From assembly GCF_003171515.1 (NCBI RefSeq), contig NC_089393.1:1-64000 (forward strand): 64,000 bases of DNA. Direction: 5' to 3'. Positions 32,027-45,191 of the stretch are shown here, piece by piece (the stretch's first letter is position 1; the number at the start of each line of letters is the position of its first letter). Below the pieces are notes generated by a model. It searched no databases and was not told where the DNA came from. It saw only the letters and a program-made list of their open reading frames with translations. The position numbers were made by a program, and so were the translations under genes. This DNA is from Pyrenophora tritici-repentis. Taxonomy: Eukaryota; Ascomycota; Dothideomycetes; Pleosporales; Pleosporaceae.

Positions 32027-34993
32027 AATCTCACCAACTTTATACTCTCTCTTTTCGAATCTTTCTTTTCTTTGCTTTATACCTGCATACTTATTTTTAA
32101 CATAAATAACTCTTCTTTAAACTTTTGCTCTTACTATACCCTTACTGTGCTTATTACTCTTACTACTGTTACTATCTTTGCCTCTATTATAATTACTCTT
32201 GCTTCTACCACGGCTACGGCTGCTATTCTTGTAACTTTTCCTTCTATCGCGACTATCACTCTTACTGTCTATTCAATTACGGTTACGGGTTCTACTATTG
32301 CAACTCCCGCTGTTCCTGCCGTCCTTGCTGCTTTTAACATGCTCGTTATTACTCCTACGGCTACTACTACACCTGTGTTTACTGCCGCTTCTACAAATAT
32401 CGCCACTGCGGCCCCTACGCTTCCTATTCTTGCTATCCACTCCGTCCTTGCTGCTCTCGCCATTCCAGCTGCTCCTGCTGTCCTCGCTGCTTCTGCTCTC
32501 GCTAATTACGCTCCTACTATTTCCGCCCTTACTGCTCTTACTCCTGCAGCTTTTACTCTTAATGCGCCTACTCCTACGGTTACTGCTCTTATTGCTGCTA
32601 CTCTTAATGCTCTAGCTCTCACTGCTATTGCTCTCGCTACTCTCGCTATTCTTGCTACTACTACTGTCCCTGCTGTCGCCAACCTCGCTTCTATCGCTAT
32701 CCTTACTGCGACCACTCTCCCTGCTCCTATTATTTTCGCTGCTTGTAACACCCTCGTTGCTGCCGCCTTTAAAGCTCCTACCCTTGCTACTCCTGCTATT
32801 CTTACTGCTCCTGCTCCTACGGCTCTTACTTCTACGTCCTGCTCTTGCTACTCTTACTCCTACCGCTCTTACTCCTCCGCATTCCGCAATCCTCCCTATT
32901 ACTGCTTCTGCTCTCGCCACTTCCTCTATCTCTACTATCCCCGTCCTTCTTGCTGCTCTCGCTTTCCCCGCTGTTCCCGCTGTCTCTACTGCTCTCTTCT
33001 GCCCCTTACCTCCTACGCCTCCTCCACCTGCGGTAACTGCGGTTTCGGTGGCCGCTACCGCTCCTCTTGTCGCTGCTCTTACTACCCTCGCTACTTTCGC
33101 TTTCCTTGCTGCTCTTAATATCTTCGCTATCAATCCTACGGCTTCTGTTCTCGCTGCTCCTGATACTCTTACTATCTCTACTGTCCTTACTTTGTCCCTT
33201 GTCCTTGTAACTTGCACTGCTCTTAATATTCTTATTACTACTCCTACTACCCCTGCACCTGTTGCCGCTTCTGCCCCTGCTATCCTTGCTGCTTATAATA
33301 TCCTTACTTCTACCTCTTACCTCTTACAGCTTATATACACCTCCGGCTACTGCTATTGCTACTGCTACTCTCCTACTTTCGCTATCCTCGCTACTCTTAC
33401 TGTCCTTACTATCCTCGCTGTTCTTACTATCCTCGCTGTTCTTACTATCCTCGCTGTCCTCATTATCCTCGCTGCTTCCGCTGTCCTTACAATCCTCGCT
33501 GTCCTCGTTGTCCTCGCTGCTTCCGCTGTCCTTACAATCCTCGCTGTCCTCGTTGTCCTCGCTGCTTCCGCTGTCCTTACAATCCTCGCTGTCCTCGTTG
33601 TCCTCGCTGCTTCCGCTGTCCTTTCTACCCTTACTGCCCTTACTATCCTCGCTGTTCCCGCTGTCCTTGCAATCGCTACAATTAACTTAATAGTTAATTC
33701 CCTTGCCGTTCGCCCCTTTCTTGCGCTGCCCTTGTTGCTCTTACTGTCCTCGCAATCATCGCAATCACCTTAATTACCTTAATTGCCTCTATCCTCGCGG
33801 CTACACATCCTGCTCTTACTGCTCTTGCTACTCTTACTTCTATCGCGCCTGCGGCTCCTGCTTTCCTACTCTCGCTATCCTCGCTTCTCTCACAGCTGAT
33901 CCCGCTATCCCTACTATCCCCGCCGTCCTCGCTGCTCTCGCTGCTATCGATATCCTCGCTTCTGCTCCTCACTCCCCACCGCTCCTACTACGCCTGCGGC
34001 CGCTATAACTACTTCTGCCCCTGCTCTTGCTTTCCCTACTGCTCTCGCTGTCCCTGCTGTCCCCCACTGCTCGCGCTACTCTCGCTGCTTCTCACTTCCT
34101 ACCGCTGCTACGGCTTCTACAACTCCTTTCGCCGCTGCGGCTCCTGCTCTCGCTGTCCTTACCGTCGTCGCTGCTCTCGCTACTCGCTCTGTTCTCGTTA
34201 CTCTCGCTATATGCGCGGCTCTCGATGCTCTCGCTGCCAACGGTACCTATCATGTCGCTGCTCTTATTTCTCTCGCCTCTCTCGCTCCCTACGCTCTCGC
34301 TACTTGCCATCTCGTTGCTCTCGCCTGCCTCGCCTGCCTCGCTCTCGCTACTTGCCATCTCGTTGCTCTCGCCTGCCTCGCCTGCCTCGCTCTCGTTGCT
34401 CTTGCCGCTCTTGCTGCTCTCGCTCTTGCTGCTCTCGCTATCGGAGCTACTCTCGCCGTCGTCACGACCCTCGCTTTTCCTCCCTGCTCAAGCTGCTATT
34501 ACTGCTTTCGCTACCTGCCATCAAGTTGCCCTCGCTGTCCTCGCCATCCTCGCCATCCTCGCCATCCTCGCCGTCGTCGCTGCCCTCGCTATCGCCACTA
34601 TCGCCACTGTTGCAGCTATTGCTCTCGCTACCAACGCTGCCTGCGCTCTTACTGCTCTCGCCGCTCTCGTTACCTTCTCTGCCCTCGTCTTTGTCGTTGC
34701 TCTCATTGCTCTCGCTGTTGCCGCTGCTTTCGCTACCTCTAATATCTTTACTACCCTCGCCTTCGTCACTACTCTCGCTGCTCTCGCCTTGATCACTGCT
34801 CTCGCTGCCCTCGCCTTCGTCGCTACTCTTACTGCTGCTACTATCGTCACTGTTGCTGCTATCTCTCTTGCTGCTAACCCTGCCTACGCTCTCGCTGATC
34901 TTGCTGCTCTTGCCTTTATCGCTGCTTACACTATCCGACCTACTCGAGCTGTTGGAGCTACCCTCGTCAACGTTACAACTCTCTATATTTCCT
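32027..34993 (-). repeat. TLH-B downstream acidic-tail repeat
   Basis: 6-base-periodic, pyrimidine-rich on plus. On minus, right after the TLH-B stop, the frame offset by one is open from about 34990 to 34470 and reads as Ser/Glu/Asp/Gly (SESSDQGESSESSDEGEGS). After an AAAA run (about 34474-34477) the similar acidic reading continues in another frame, for example EMASSESEAGEAGESNE to 34092. From 32627 on the block equals 1-2346; an 18-bp unit (33418-33436 area) is present once more than in copy A. I infer a C-terminal acidic tail of roughly 900 residues, once coding or mis-framed. Confidence 0.65.
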
Positions 34994-37900
34994 CTACTCG
35001 CCTATTAATCTTGTAATCCAACAAAACTCTCCTGCTAAGTTATTGCTCTCAACCGTCTCTAACAATCGCTTTTTTCCTAAAAACTCAAACAACGTCGGCC
35101 CTGCTCCTGAATTACTAACCCCGAACTCCTCTAACCGCGCCGTCCATCGGTTTCCTACCTCGCTCCGCCCTAATGCTATACTTAATAACCCGCCTATTAA
35201 TACCCCTCTATACTGGCAATCCCCGTCTTGGACTCTCTGATATCGCCCAAAACTATTCCTTTCCCACCGATTGCATATCTCCTGCGGCACTCCACACCAA
35301 AAACAGCCCGAATAACGCTCAAACTTAATTGTCTCTTCCATCCTCTTAATCGACTCCTTGATCCGCTGGCTCTCCTGTCGCCAACATTGCCGTACGTCGT
35401 GTGCGCTCGATCCTTGCCCTACCGCCTCGCATAACCCACACCGGTTTATCCATTGCGCCAGCTGCCTACGCAGCCACTCGACGTCGGCGAACTCCTGCTG
35501 CCGCTGCTGTATCAATCTCTGTCGCGGGCCGCCTTGCTCTCGTTGCTGCTGATTAAACGCCTGCCGCGCCTCTTCTTGCTCCCTCTCCAATGTCTCCGCC
35601 TCTTCTTCGTTGCTGCTGCCGCCCTCGGCCACCTCCACCACCTCCATCTCCTCCACCTCCTCCACCTCCTCCACCTCCTCCATCTCTTCCATCTCCTCCT
35701 CCATCTCCTCCTCCATCTCCTCCTCCATCTCCTCCTCCATCTCCTCCTCCTCCATCTCCTCCCCGTCGGCTCTCATGCATACGTCACACCTCTCCTCTCC
35801 CTCCTCGCACCGAGCTCGCTCGGCCTCGCGCCTGTCTAAATACCCGTCCAACATTACCCGTCTACATGTCGCCGCCTCGTCTATGCCTTCGACGTATGCT
35901 CGCACCAACCGCTGCTCCGCCTCCCCCTGCTTGTCATCCGCCGCTCGCTGCTCGCCGTCCTGCACCATCATGATGGCCTCGCTCCGCTCCCCGTCTCGCC
36001 CGGCTCGCCCGCTCTCCTGCGCGTAATCCAACACGCTAAACGGCCAATCCATGTGGACAATGCACCGGATATCGGGCACGTCCACTCCCATGCCCAACGC
36101 GCTGGTTGCCACAATCACCCGCTGCTTGCCGCCCATGAACTCCTCCAACATGCTTGCCTTGCCAACCGCGTGGTGATGATACGCATGGCACTTGAGCTTC
36201 TCGGCTAACCCCTTGACCTTTGGCACTGAGTTGCCGTACACTACAATCTTGCCGCTCTTATACTTTCGGACCTTCTGCTGTACCATCGCCAACACCGTTG
36301 CCTCTACCTCCTGTCTCTTCCTCTCCTTCTCTACCCTTACCACCCGGTACGCTATGTTGCTCCGTGCTGTTGGTGCCCTAAACATTCTTACCTGCCCACG
36401 CTCAAAATGCATTCGCCGGAATAACTCGTCCTCCTCGCTGGGTGGCAACGTTGCTGTTAACATGACCATCTGCGTCTCTACAGCCACTAGCTTACCTAGC
36501 TGCTGCATCTGCTTGCGGAACGTGTACTGCCGGTTTAACACGATATGGCACTCGTCGATAATAATCCGATCTAGCTGCCGCGTCGCTCGTAGCCGGTTTA
36601 AAAACGTTGCAAATTCCTCTCCAACTGCCGACTCGGGCGTCACTAACACCACCGCTGCTGCGTCTGGCGGACGCCGACTCTGCCACTCTACGCACGATAT
36701 CCCTAGCTTCTTGCACCGCTGTGCCATGTCGCCACGCAACGCGATCAACGGCACTACCACCACCGTCGTGCCGCCCTGCTCTGCCCACGCCGGCAACATG
36801 AACAACAAGCTCTTGCCTGCCCCCGTCGGCATCACCGCTACTACGGGACTCTCGCCTGCTGTGATGGCTTTGATCGCTGCCTCCTGCACCCCCCGGAACT
36901 TGGCCTCCTCGCCCATCATGCGCTTCAGCTGCGCTCTCGCGTCCATCTTCCTCAGCCGCTGCCACCGATCCACCCTTGCCTCGTCTGCCTCGCTCTCAAA
37001 CGGCGCTCTCTTCCGCTTGCTGCTTCTTCTCTGGTCGTCCAAGCCTGCCTGGAAGCCCAAAAATCTATGCCAATCCGTGCTCGATGCCCGGAACTGCTGC
37101 CGCCTATCCGCCACGGCCCCTGACTGCTCCATGATCCCTCGCGCGTATACCAGTCCCGCCACGTGCGACGTATGGCCCGCCTGCTCGTCGGCAATCGAAT
37201 CTCCTGCCTGCTCCTCAGCCCACTCCTTATTCTCCTCGCCCTCATCTGCCTGGAACGCTGTCGATCCACGCAAAAACCGCCGGCTGATGCCAATCGCCAT
37301 CTCCCGGTACCCGGCAAACGTCCACTCCTGGCCCATCGCGATCCGGCTCTCGCGCTTCAACGCCTCCCGCAGCCGATCGGTCGTCCACTTGCGGCCGCTG
37401 GGGTCTGCTGGCCACATATGCGACGAAACTGCCTCCTTCTCCCACACCAACGCCTCGAGCCGCTGCTGGAACGGCAACACCAGCCACATATACCACACTA
37501 CCAGCTCGCCCACCTCGCGCGGCAAATATCGATGGATAATCTTGACGTCGCCGCTGACTTTGTATCCCTTGTGGTACCGTGTCACAAACACCACCATGCC
37601 GTCCTCGATGAATATATTGCGATGCCCCCTTGCACTGTGTTGCTATGCCGTACGCTCAGTAGCTCTGGCCCTCGCGCTGGCTGCCCACCCGTTATATGCA
37701 TTAACACCGCCAGCTTCTCGCGAAATTCTACCACCCGGTCCATGTATCGCTCTATTGCCTGTCGGTCTACCCCTGACTGCGTCCCGGGCTTCATGAACCG
37801 ACTCCGGATGCTGGCGCTCTCGCCTACCCGCTCAAATAACCACCTCTCGCCGTTGACGGGCATGTTTGTGCGATGATCCTTCAAAAAGTTCCATCCTGGC

Positions 37901-39923
37901 CGCTCGTCGGTTGGGTTGTCACGTATGCTCTCCCATGGCACTGCCGGCACCGGCGCTGCCTTGCTGCTAAACATTAACTCCTCTGTTAATAATCGCCGGC
38001 TCTCGCTAGCCAGCCCATGTACCATGCCGCGGAACTGCGCCATGCTAAAATGCAGCTCTTTGTACAGCAGCTCGTCGCCGTTCGTCCACTCTACATGCCC
38101 GCGGGTTGTAGTGTTGTAATGGATCTTCAATCCATACGTCCGCAAATCCAACATCCACTGCATGGGGCTATGGCTGCCGCGCACCATGAACCGGTCCATC
38201 ATCTTCTGCACTAACTGCAAACACCCCTTGGGACGCCGTCGCTGGCTTGGCCCGCTCTCGTACGCGCTGTCATCTAAGTCGTCGTCTGTCTCATCGCCGC
38301 TATCCTCCTCGGGCCCTGACATTTCTAGTCCCTTCTGCACGACCATAAACCGAGCGATCTTGATCACCGCCGATAATATCGGCGGGTACTGCTCCGGCCC
38401 CTTCCATCCGTCCTCCTTGACGCCCAGCACCGCCAACGCGCACACCAGCGGGCTGCACAGTCCGCAACAATCAATTAAGTGGGTCCTAGAAGGTTCAGAT
38501 TGGATTGATTGATTACCGCTTTAAGCCTAGTAGTTACCTATAGGAGTTTAAGCCCTACCTAGATAGGTAAGTGGGTCTAGGAGAGTGACCGGATTGAATT
38601 GATTGTTGCGGAGTCTAGCGGGCTGTCATACTCTCTACGGGTGATGCGGTGGTTAAGTAATGCAATGCAAAACTCCAAACACGCTTTCTGTATCTTAGAC
38701 AACTTCTTAGGCTCGGGGCCTTCTCCCTGACCTGGCTCTTCCTCAGCTACCTCTATCGCCTCGTCTATGTCGTCCATCATCTCCTCGTCCAGCTCTTCTC
38801 TCTCTTCGTCCATATCCTCGGCTTCATCTTCTTCGTCTCCCTCTATGCTCCGCTTTGCCTGTTCGATTAACACCTCCCATGCCTCTCGCTGCCGGCGCGT
38901 AAACCGATACTTGGGGCTCTTCCACCCGTGCTCTTTCTGTGTGCGTGCAAAAAACATTAACATCTGCTGCCACGGTCGTGTGTGCTTGACAATGGCGTTC
39001 TTGTCCATATACGGCTGTAACGGCTGGAACCGGGTTTGGTGCATCTCTGTGCGAATTGCCTCCAACCGTATAAACACGCCAATCCGGTCAATAATGGATG
39101 CCTGGCTGAACCGCGCCAATCCATCCATGGCTGCCCAAATCGCTGCTTCCACCGGCTCGGCCTGCTGCTCCTGCCTGGCATCTGGCTCTGCCACGGGCTC
39201 CTCGATGCACGCTAACAAATCCGGCCTCTCCATGCCCACTAGGTACGGCAACCACTGCGTCCGCTCCAGCCATGGGTTCACCTCGTCGCGCTCGCCCTCC
39301 TGGATCGTCGTCTGCGCCCGCTTCTCGATGTCTGCCCACGCCTTGGCCATCTGCTCGCCCACTCGCGCCCATGCTGCTGCCCCGTCTACGGGCACGATTT
39401 CGGGGCCTTCTCCATCCTGGCTGGGTGCCTGGACCTCAAAGTACTGCGATCCATGCCGGCTGCTGAATAATCGCTGGCAATGGACCAGCCGGTACCCCTT
39501 ATCCATATGTGCCTGCACGCTCTTCTGCCTGGTTCGACTTGGCCGCCCTCGCTTCTTCCCTGCTGACCATCCTTGATGGTCCTTACGCCAATGCTTTCGT
39601 ATAGCCTCCTTACTTCTTGCTACATAATAGCAGCAGCTGGAGTCAAATTGGCATAACATCCCGTCTGTATACACTGGCAATTGCCGCACAGGCTTTGGAG
39701 CACCAGTCGGCACCTCGAGCTCACTAGGGTACTGGACTAACCCAGCCCAGCTGCGAACCTGCTGTCCAACTGCCTCAGCCTCCTTGTAACTAACCTTATG
39801 CTGCTTCTGTAGATGGCCCTCAATCTGATCTGGCCATACTGCATATCTGCACTCTCTGCATGCCGCTACGCTGTGCTCAGGCACATGCTCGAAATACTGG
39901 CACTCGATGCTAGGTTTAGACAT
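34994..39923 (-). pseudogene. telomere-linked RecQ-type helicase, copy B (DUF3505 fingers + recombinase-like + helicase)
   Basis: Removing the MITE plus one 8-bp duplication and adding one base at the C5 run 37625-37629 (C6 in copy A) gives exactly 1586 residues. Order: two C2H2-like fingers of DUF3505/OrsD type (about residues 17-50 and 92-118), a basic patch, an acidic linker and a recombinase-like region. That region has GGQPARGPELL at 37655-37690, RYHKGYK about 37565, GYREMAIGISRRF about 37275-37315 and QAGHTSHVAGLVYARG 37139-37190. The helicase follows with PTGAGKS, DECH, LTATLP, ATSALGMGVD and QESGRAGRDG. Then come CDVC, a Glu/Met run and Cys pairs CGLC and CFWCG. RecQ-like helicases unwind DNA, and telomere-linked copies occur in several fungi. 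The recombinase assignment is my inference. Confidence 0.88.
38456..38617. mobile_element. MITE-B, 162 bp, inserted in TLH-B
   Basis: Ends CACAGTCCGCAACAATCAAT and (inverted) TAGACTCCGCAACAATCAAT, almost fully self-complementary, no ORF. The 8-bp duplication is GCGGGCTG (38448-38455 and 38618-38625). The same family is inside hAT-1 and hAT-2. Confidence 0.95.
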
Positions 39924-40321
39924 GTTGAAATATCGACGCCTACCTGTTCTACTCGGCTTCTTATATACACGCGCTGTTGATCGCTCTCTCGGTGCTTACT
40001 CCGGCGGCGCGCGCGCGGCGGGGTGCCGAGCCTCGCGACCTCCTGACCCCCCAGACGCGTAACCCTAACCAAGAACACCAAACCCTAAGCTCCTGAACCA
40101 CATAGTCTGCTGCGCTGTAAATTCGTCAGATTGTGCGTCTACGTATGCTGAGTTATATGTCTAAATTTGGAGTAATTTCGACTATAGACTAAAAATGGGA
40201 TGTACTCCTGAAGTTTAATGGGATAAACCCCTGGTTCTAGTATATACCCGCCATACGCGTACTTCTCAGCACTAACAAAAAAATGGTATATTATAACGTA
40301 CCATTGAGCGCCCTGGGTTAG
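39924..40321. promoter_or_regulatory. TLH-B upstream region, right edge of the TLH block
   Basis: Near-identical to 7242-7637, including CCCTAACC and CCCTAA motifs near 40062-40090. It ends in CTGGGTTAG at 40313-40321, then meets the Copia-1 LTR. Copy A stops at the same base, where it meets the Gypsy-1 LTR. Confidence 0.6.
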
Positions 40322-40402
40322 CGTTGGGTCCGAGTTAGGCCGAAGTAGGATCGAGGCGGTACATTGGGCCTTATTAGGCGACACACCGTGTGTATGCCGA
40401 CA
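40322..40402 (-). repeat. Copia-1 3' LTR (81 bp)
   Basis: Exact match to 46399-46479. It holds a small palindrome, ACACACCGTGTGT. An A-rich stretch on minus (AATAAGAAAAGATT, 40407-40420) lies just before it, where a polypurine tract is expected. Confidence 0.85.
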
Positions 40403-43400
40403 CTGGCAATCTTTTCTTATTGTAACGACTGATGTAAGGAAAAACGGGTCTTCTAAAAAGGGCACAATGAGAGGGATTCCAAATAGGCATATGTGCCTAC
40501 TCCGTAGGTCGCTGCACAGATCCCTCTACTCGGATTGACAGCTTGTTGCTTTCGATGAAACGTTCTAACGCGCGATTTGGTGTTGCTTTCGTGAATGCGT
40601 CCGCGGGGTTGTCCTCTCCGTTGATCCAGCGGATCTCAGTGATCTCGCGACGCTCGTATGACTGCCGAAGCGCCATGATGTCGATCATCAGTCGCTTCTC
40701 AGCAGTTGTTCCGAGTTTGACGAGGCATTCATACAAGGAGTATGAATCCGTACACACAATAAGTGGGATCGGTGGTAGACCTAGGCGTCCTGTAATTATC
40801 TTGAGGGTTGTTAGGATAGCGATAGCGATGTCGACACCGCTAACCATGCCGTACGTTTCTGAGGCAAGAACGCTCCGGGTAACGCGTTTGCATTTGGTCG
40901 AACTCCAATGGATTACGTTACCACGAATATCAAACGTGCTGTCTTGTCGACTCGACTCATTCGCAAGGATAAGTAGGTACCCTAGCTGTGAGCTAAGGTC
41001 TTGGTTGTTCGCGAAGGATCCGTCTGTGAACACTACCAGCTTTGCTGTAGCGAGGTCGAGAGGGACGTATCGCAGGCCTCGTTGTATGCTCTCAGATTGC
41101 CACTGCAGCCGGCGGTTAAGCTTCACGTATTCCGTGTCCTTAGGTTGTTGTATTTGCGCAGCCGCGGAAAGATCGAACGATGCTTCAGGTTGGCATATCG
41201 ACGCAATGTACGCGCCACGCGCGCGCTGCTCCATGTACTTCTGTGCTCGGTTTGCTGCCTTCGGATCAATAATTTCGATCTTGGCACCTTGTCCCTTCTG
41301 CGTAAGTAGAATCGTGTCTCCGCGCAACGTTAGAGTACATCCGTTGAACTCGAGTGATACTTCTTTGGACAGTCTCTCCTTGGGCTTGGCTCGAAAATTG
41401 GCTTTCTGGAGCGCAGCGTCTTCTGCACCAGAGAATGCAGGCGTCCCAATCGCGAGAGTATCGTCTGTCTGCAGGCCCACTATTCCAAACGCTTCCCGTC
41501 TCCCGTTCGTGATCAGGAGGCACGGGTCATACGTTGATGTAGCCATGTCGAGCTCCTTGCAGTGGTGTCCTTGGTACGTAGCAAACCAGTGGACTCCTGC
41601 TTCCGCGATTCCATAGAGTGGCTTGATTACGCGAATAATTGTTCCCTCGGGATACTTTGTTATAAGCTCCTTTGGGAGGTGCGCTAAAACCGTGCGGAAT
41701 AGCTCTGTTTGTGCCTGTGGGTACGCTTGCGTGATATCTCGTAGTTCCACAACCATGCCCTCATCGAGTAATGCAGGCGCTAGGGCTAGAATCAGGCGCT
41801 GGCTGGCTCGTTGGATGGTTGGCGACTGCGTCAGGATCTCGTGTTTGCCCTCGTCATTGTAACCTTGAACAACGAGGCGTGATTTCTCGTACGGGACCAT
41901 GGTCTTGCCTTTGACTTCGCGGACCATGCGCGATTTGAAGATACGATACCCGCCGTGTAGAGTTGGATCAAACAGCTCAAAACTGAATACTCCACGGCCG
42001 ACGAGGTCGTCGATCTCCTTCTGATCGGATGCTTCGAATGGAGCGCCCGGGACGTTAATCACGCCGTCATTGCGTAGCTTGACGGCCAGGGCGTAATCGT
42101 CCTCCTCCTTCTTCGACAGGTACTGCACCTTGGGCTTGTTCTTTGATCCAGGTGGGCGGCCCCGCTTGCGCGGCTGAGCCGCTTGGTTGGCTTCCGCCGG
42201 TGGTACCGGTAGTGGCGGTTCATCAGCAATCGCTTCGTCTGTGGTCGGAGATCCACCTGTGCCTTGATCTGCGCCGTCTATCGCTGTAGTCAGATCGCGA
42301 TAGTACGGTTTTACGACAGTGGATCGGAACGTCGTTGGGCCGTTGATCATGTCTACAGTAACATCGTGGTCCTTCATATCGATGACTCTATACGGCCCTT
42401 GCCATCCATTCTTCTCGCGCCATACCATCACCTCACTCTGAAGAGGCAGTGACAGTACCCCGTCTGTAGTAGGCCCATTCCTGGTACCAAGTGCGTTGCT
42501 CACCGCATGTTCCGCTGAGGCCTTCCGCAGCGCCCTCATCGCTTTCTGGATTGCCTCCGCGCGATGGGTTATCGAGGGAGATGGTGGTGAATCCATGGAT
42601 ATCCGGGGGTATGCACCGAAGACGAGCAGCGTGGGTACGAGCCCGTCTGGGCCTGCGGTGTCGTTGACGGCCTTGACTGCCATCTGCAACACTGCGGCGT
42701 CGCTGGTGCCAGTGTCAAGCTCTGTCCTCAGGATCTCGTACGCGCGTCTGAGCGGTGCGTGGTATCTTTCTACCTTGCCGATAGACCAATGGGCCTCGGT
42801 TGGCACTTGTTTACATGTGATTCCCATGATCTTCGCCTCTGATCTGAATTCGACTGACGCGAAGTTGGTGCCGGCGTCGTGGGTGACGATATCTGGCGGC
42901 CCTTGGTATGTATCAATCCAGAGCAGGCGGAGTGCTTCCCAGGTGTCTTTCGCGCTCATAGACGGTAGAAATCGCGCGCCGTTGAATGTTGTAGCCGAAT
43001 CGATCACGTGAAGCACTGGTTTCCCACTCAGATACATCACATCTACGAGGATCTCGAAGTTGAATTCCCGATCATCTTTCAGCCTAAACTTGAATCGGCG
43101 CGGCGCTGGATCATGCGCTTGGCAGTGATGGCAGAACGTTTGGATCTCTCGGAGCAGCCGTTCATCCACGTCCTCGTGTCCTGCGCGTTTGAGCAATCGT
43201 ATCAGCCGTTCGACGGCTGGATGCCCGAACCTCCGGTGTAAGCGTCGGAGCTCAGTCTCCGTAAGGAATACGCGCGCGCGCTCTGCCTTGCTTAGGTGGA
43301 ACCACGGGTGTCCCCATTTGCGAATCACTGGAAAGGTAGCTTTTCCTTGTACCAGCTGGTCCGTAGTATTGTTGAAGTACACGTGGAGCCGGTCCATGTC

Positions 43401-44496
43401 TTTCAGACAGAGGAGAAACGGGGTGGGTGCGTTCAAGACCTCAAATTTGATCTTTCCAATCTGTGTCGATACATGTGCGGTTCCAATCGAAGTAGTGACG
43501 CTTCCTTTGCCAAATTGCACAGATGCGTTTCCAGCAGTAGACGTATCTAGAGTTACGGTGGGGTCCTCAGTTTGGAGCGCCAGGAACTGCTCCTTTCCGG
43601 CTGTCGATACATTTGAGGCACCAGTGTCAGGAAGAATGCCTTGGTACGTGATTCGCGAGTATCGATCCTCGATAAGGAACTGCGTTGCGGGCGTAATAGG
43701 CTCCTTGCACCTGTAGACGTCTTCTCCAGTCACGTGGTGCAAAAAGGCCTGATCTGTGAGGTACTTAACTGCCAATCTTTGGTCCTCATCATCTTCGTCT
43801 TGCTCCTCTAGGAAGAACTGGTCGACTTCTTCCCCCTCGTACGCGACGAGAAATGTGCTAAACTCCATTTGCTCTCCCGTAATCGCGCAGTGTGTGATGT
43901 ACTGCGCTTTTGAGCGTTTTCTTTCTTCAAGCGTATGGTTTGTGGACCAACAGCCTGTCTTGCTGCAGACGTAACATTTCTTGTCGATTTGTGTGTTGAC
44001 TCCAGAGCGGTGCTGAAGCCCACCGCGTCCGCGGGTGAATCCGCTGCGTCCACCACGAGGGTTGTAATTCCCTCGCAATCTTCCAGAGCTGTTGTTGTTG
44101 TACCGACGATCCAAGTAGTACTGGCTATCCGTATCCGCCTCAGTGAAGTTGACGGAGACGGTCATGGCGAGTGAGTTTTCGATTGACGATCGCAGATCTC
44201 CAAACAGAACCTCGCATTCTAGAGACGGCTTGTAGAGTGCCATCTCGAGCTCCTTCACGCCTCGGCATGCTGTGATTACAGTCGTTCGGAGCGCGTATTC
44301 TCCCATGTACTGCTGTCCAAGTGCTCTTTGACACAATTGGAGCTTGTCCAGCATGATGTCAAGGACCTCGTGGAGGTTCTTTTCGGGGTTCTCCCTGCGG
44401 ACTTTGACAAACGATGTCGTCGTCCAGTCCGCGTAGTAATGGCCGTGGTTGACGTCTGTGTCGAAGTGGTTCTTGAGCTTTGTGTAGGCAGTCAAG

Positions 44497-44624
44497 CAGA
44501 CTCCGCAACAATCAATCGGATCGGCATGATTGATTCCTATCTAGGTTAAAGGCTGCCTAATGAAGTAATTCTTTAACCTATATAGGAATCAATCATGTCA
44601 ATCGATTGATTGTTGCGGAGTCTG
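44497..44624. mobile_element. MITE-A, 128 bp, in Copia-1 gag (opposite orientation)
   Basis: Same CAGACTCCGCAACAATCAAT ends. The interior matches the reverse complement of the other MITE-A copies with a few changes. The 8-bp duplication is CAGTCAAG (44489-44496 and 44625-44632). Confidence 0.95.
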
Positions 44625-45063
44625 CAGTCAAGAACGTATCCATCCGCTGATCGACGAAGTGGAGGTAATACTCCTCTGCGCGGCCGTCGAGAATCCGTGG
44701 AAAGACTGCATGGAACTGCCCTGGCTCGATGTCTGCGTGATAACAGATGCTGTAGAAGATTTTCAATTTATCGTCTAGGAGGTCGTACGGCTTTCCCGTA
44801 TACTTTTTGTCTCGGTCCCACATTTTCACGAAGACATTGATCGTCTTAGGATCTAGTTTCTCATTGCTAAACTCGATTGGTGGAACTGCCTTGTACGGGT
44901 CTGTTTCACCAGAGGGCACAATTGGGGGAACGCTCGGTCCCTTCGGACGTTGCGGGTATGCTGGTGTATACTCGCGGAATCGGTCGAAGTTGTTGTAGGT
45001 GAGGGGAGGTTGCTGACTTTGGACGCGCTGATAGGCTGGCTGCGGTGCGGATTCAGTTGTCTC

Positions 45064-45191
45064 CAGACTCCGCAACAATCAATCGATCGACATGATTGAT
45101 TCCTATATAGGTTAAAGAGTTACTTTATTAGGCAGCCTTTAACCTAGATAGGAATCAATCATGCCGATCCGATTGATTGTTGCGGAGTCTG
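45064..45191. mobile_element. MITE-A, 128 bp, in Copia-1 gag
   Basis: Identical by eye to 5432-5559. The 8-bp duplication is GTTGTCTC (45056-45063 and 45192-45199). Confidence 0.95.
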
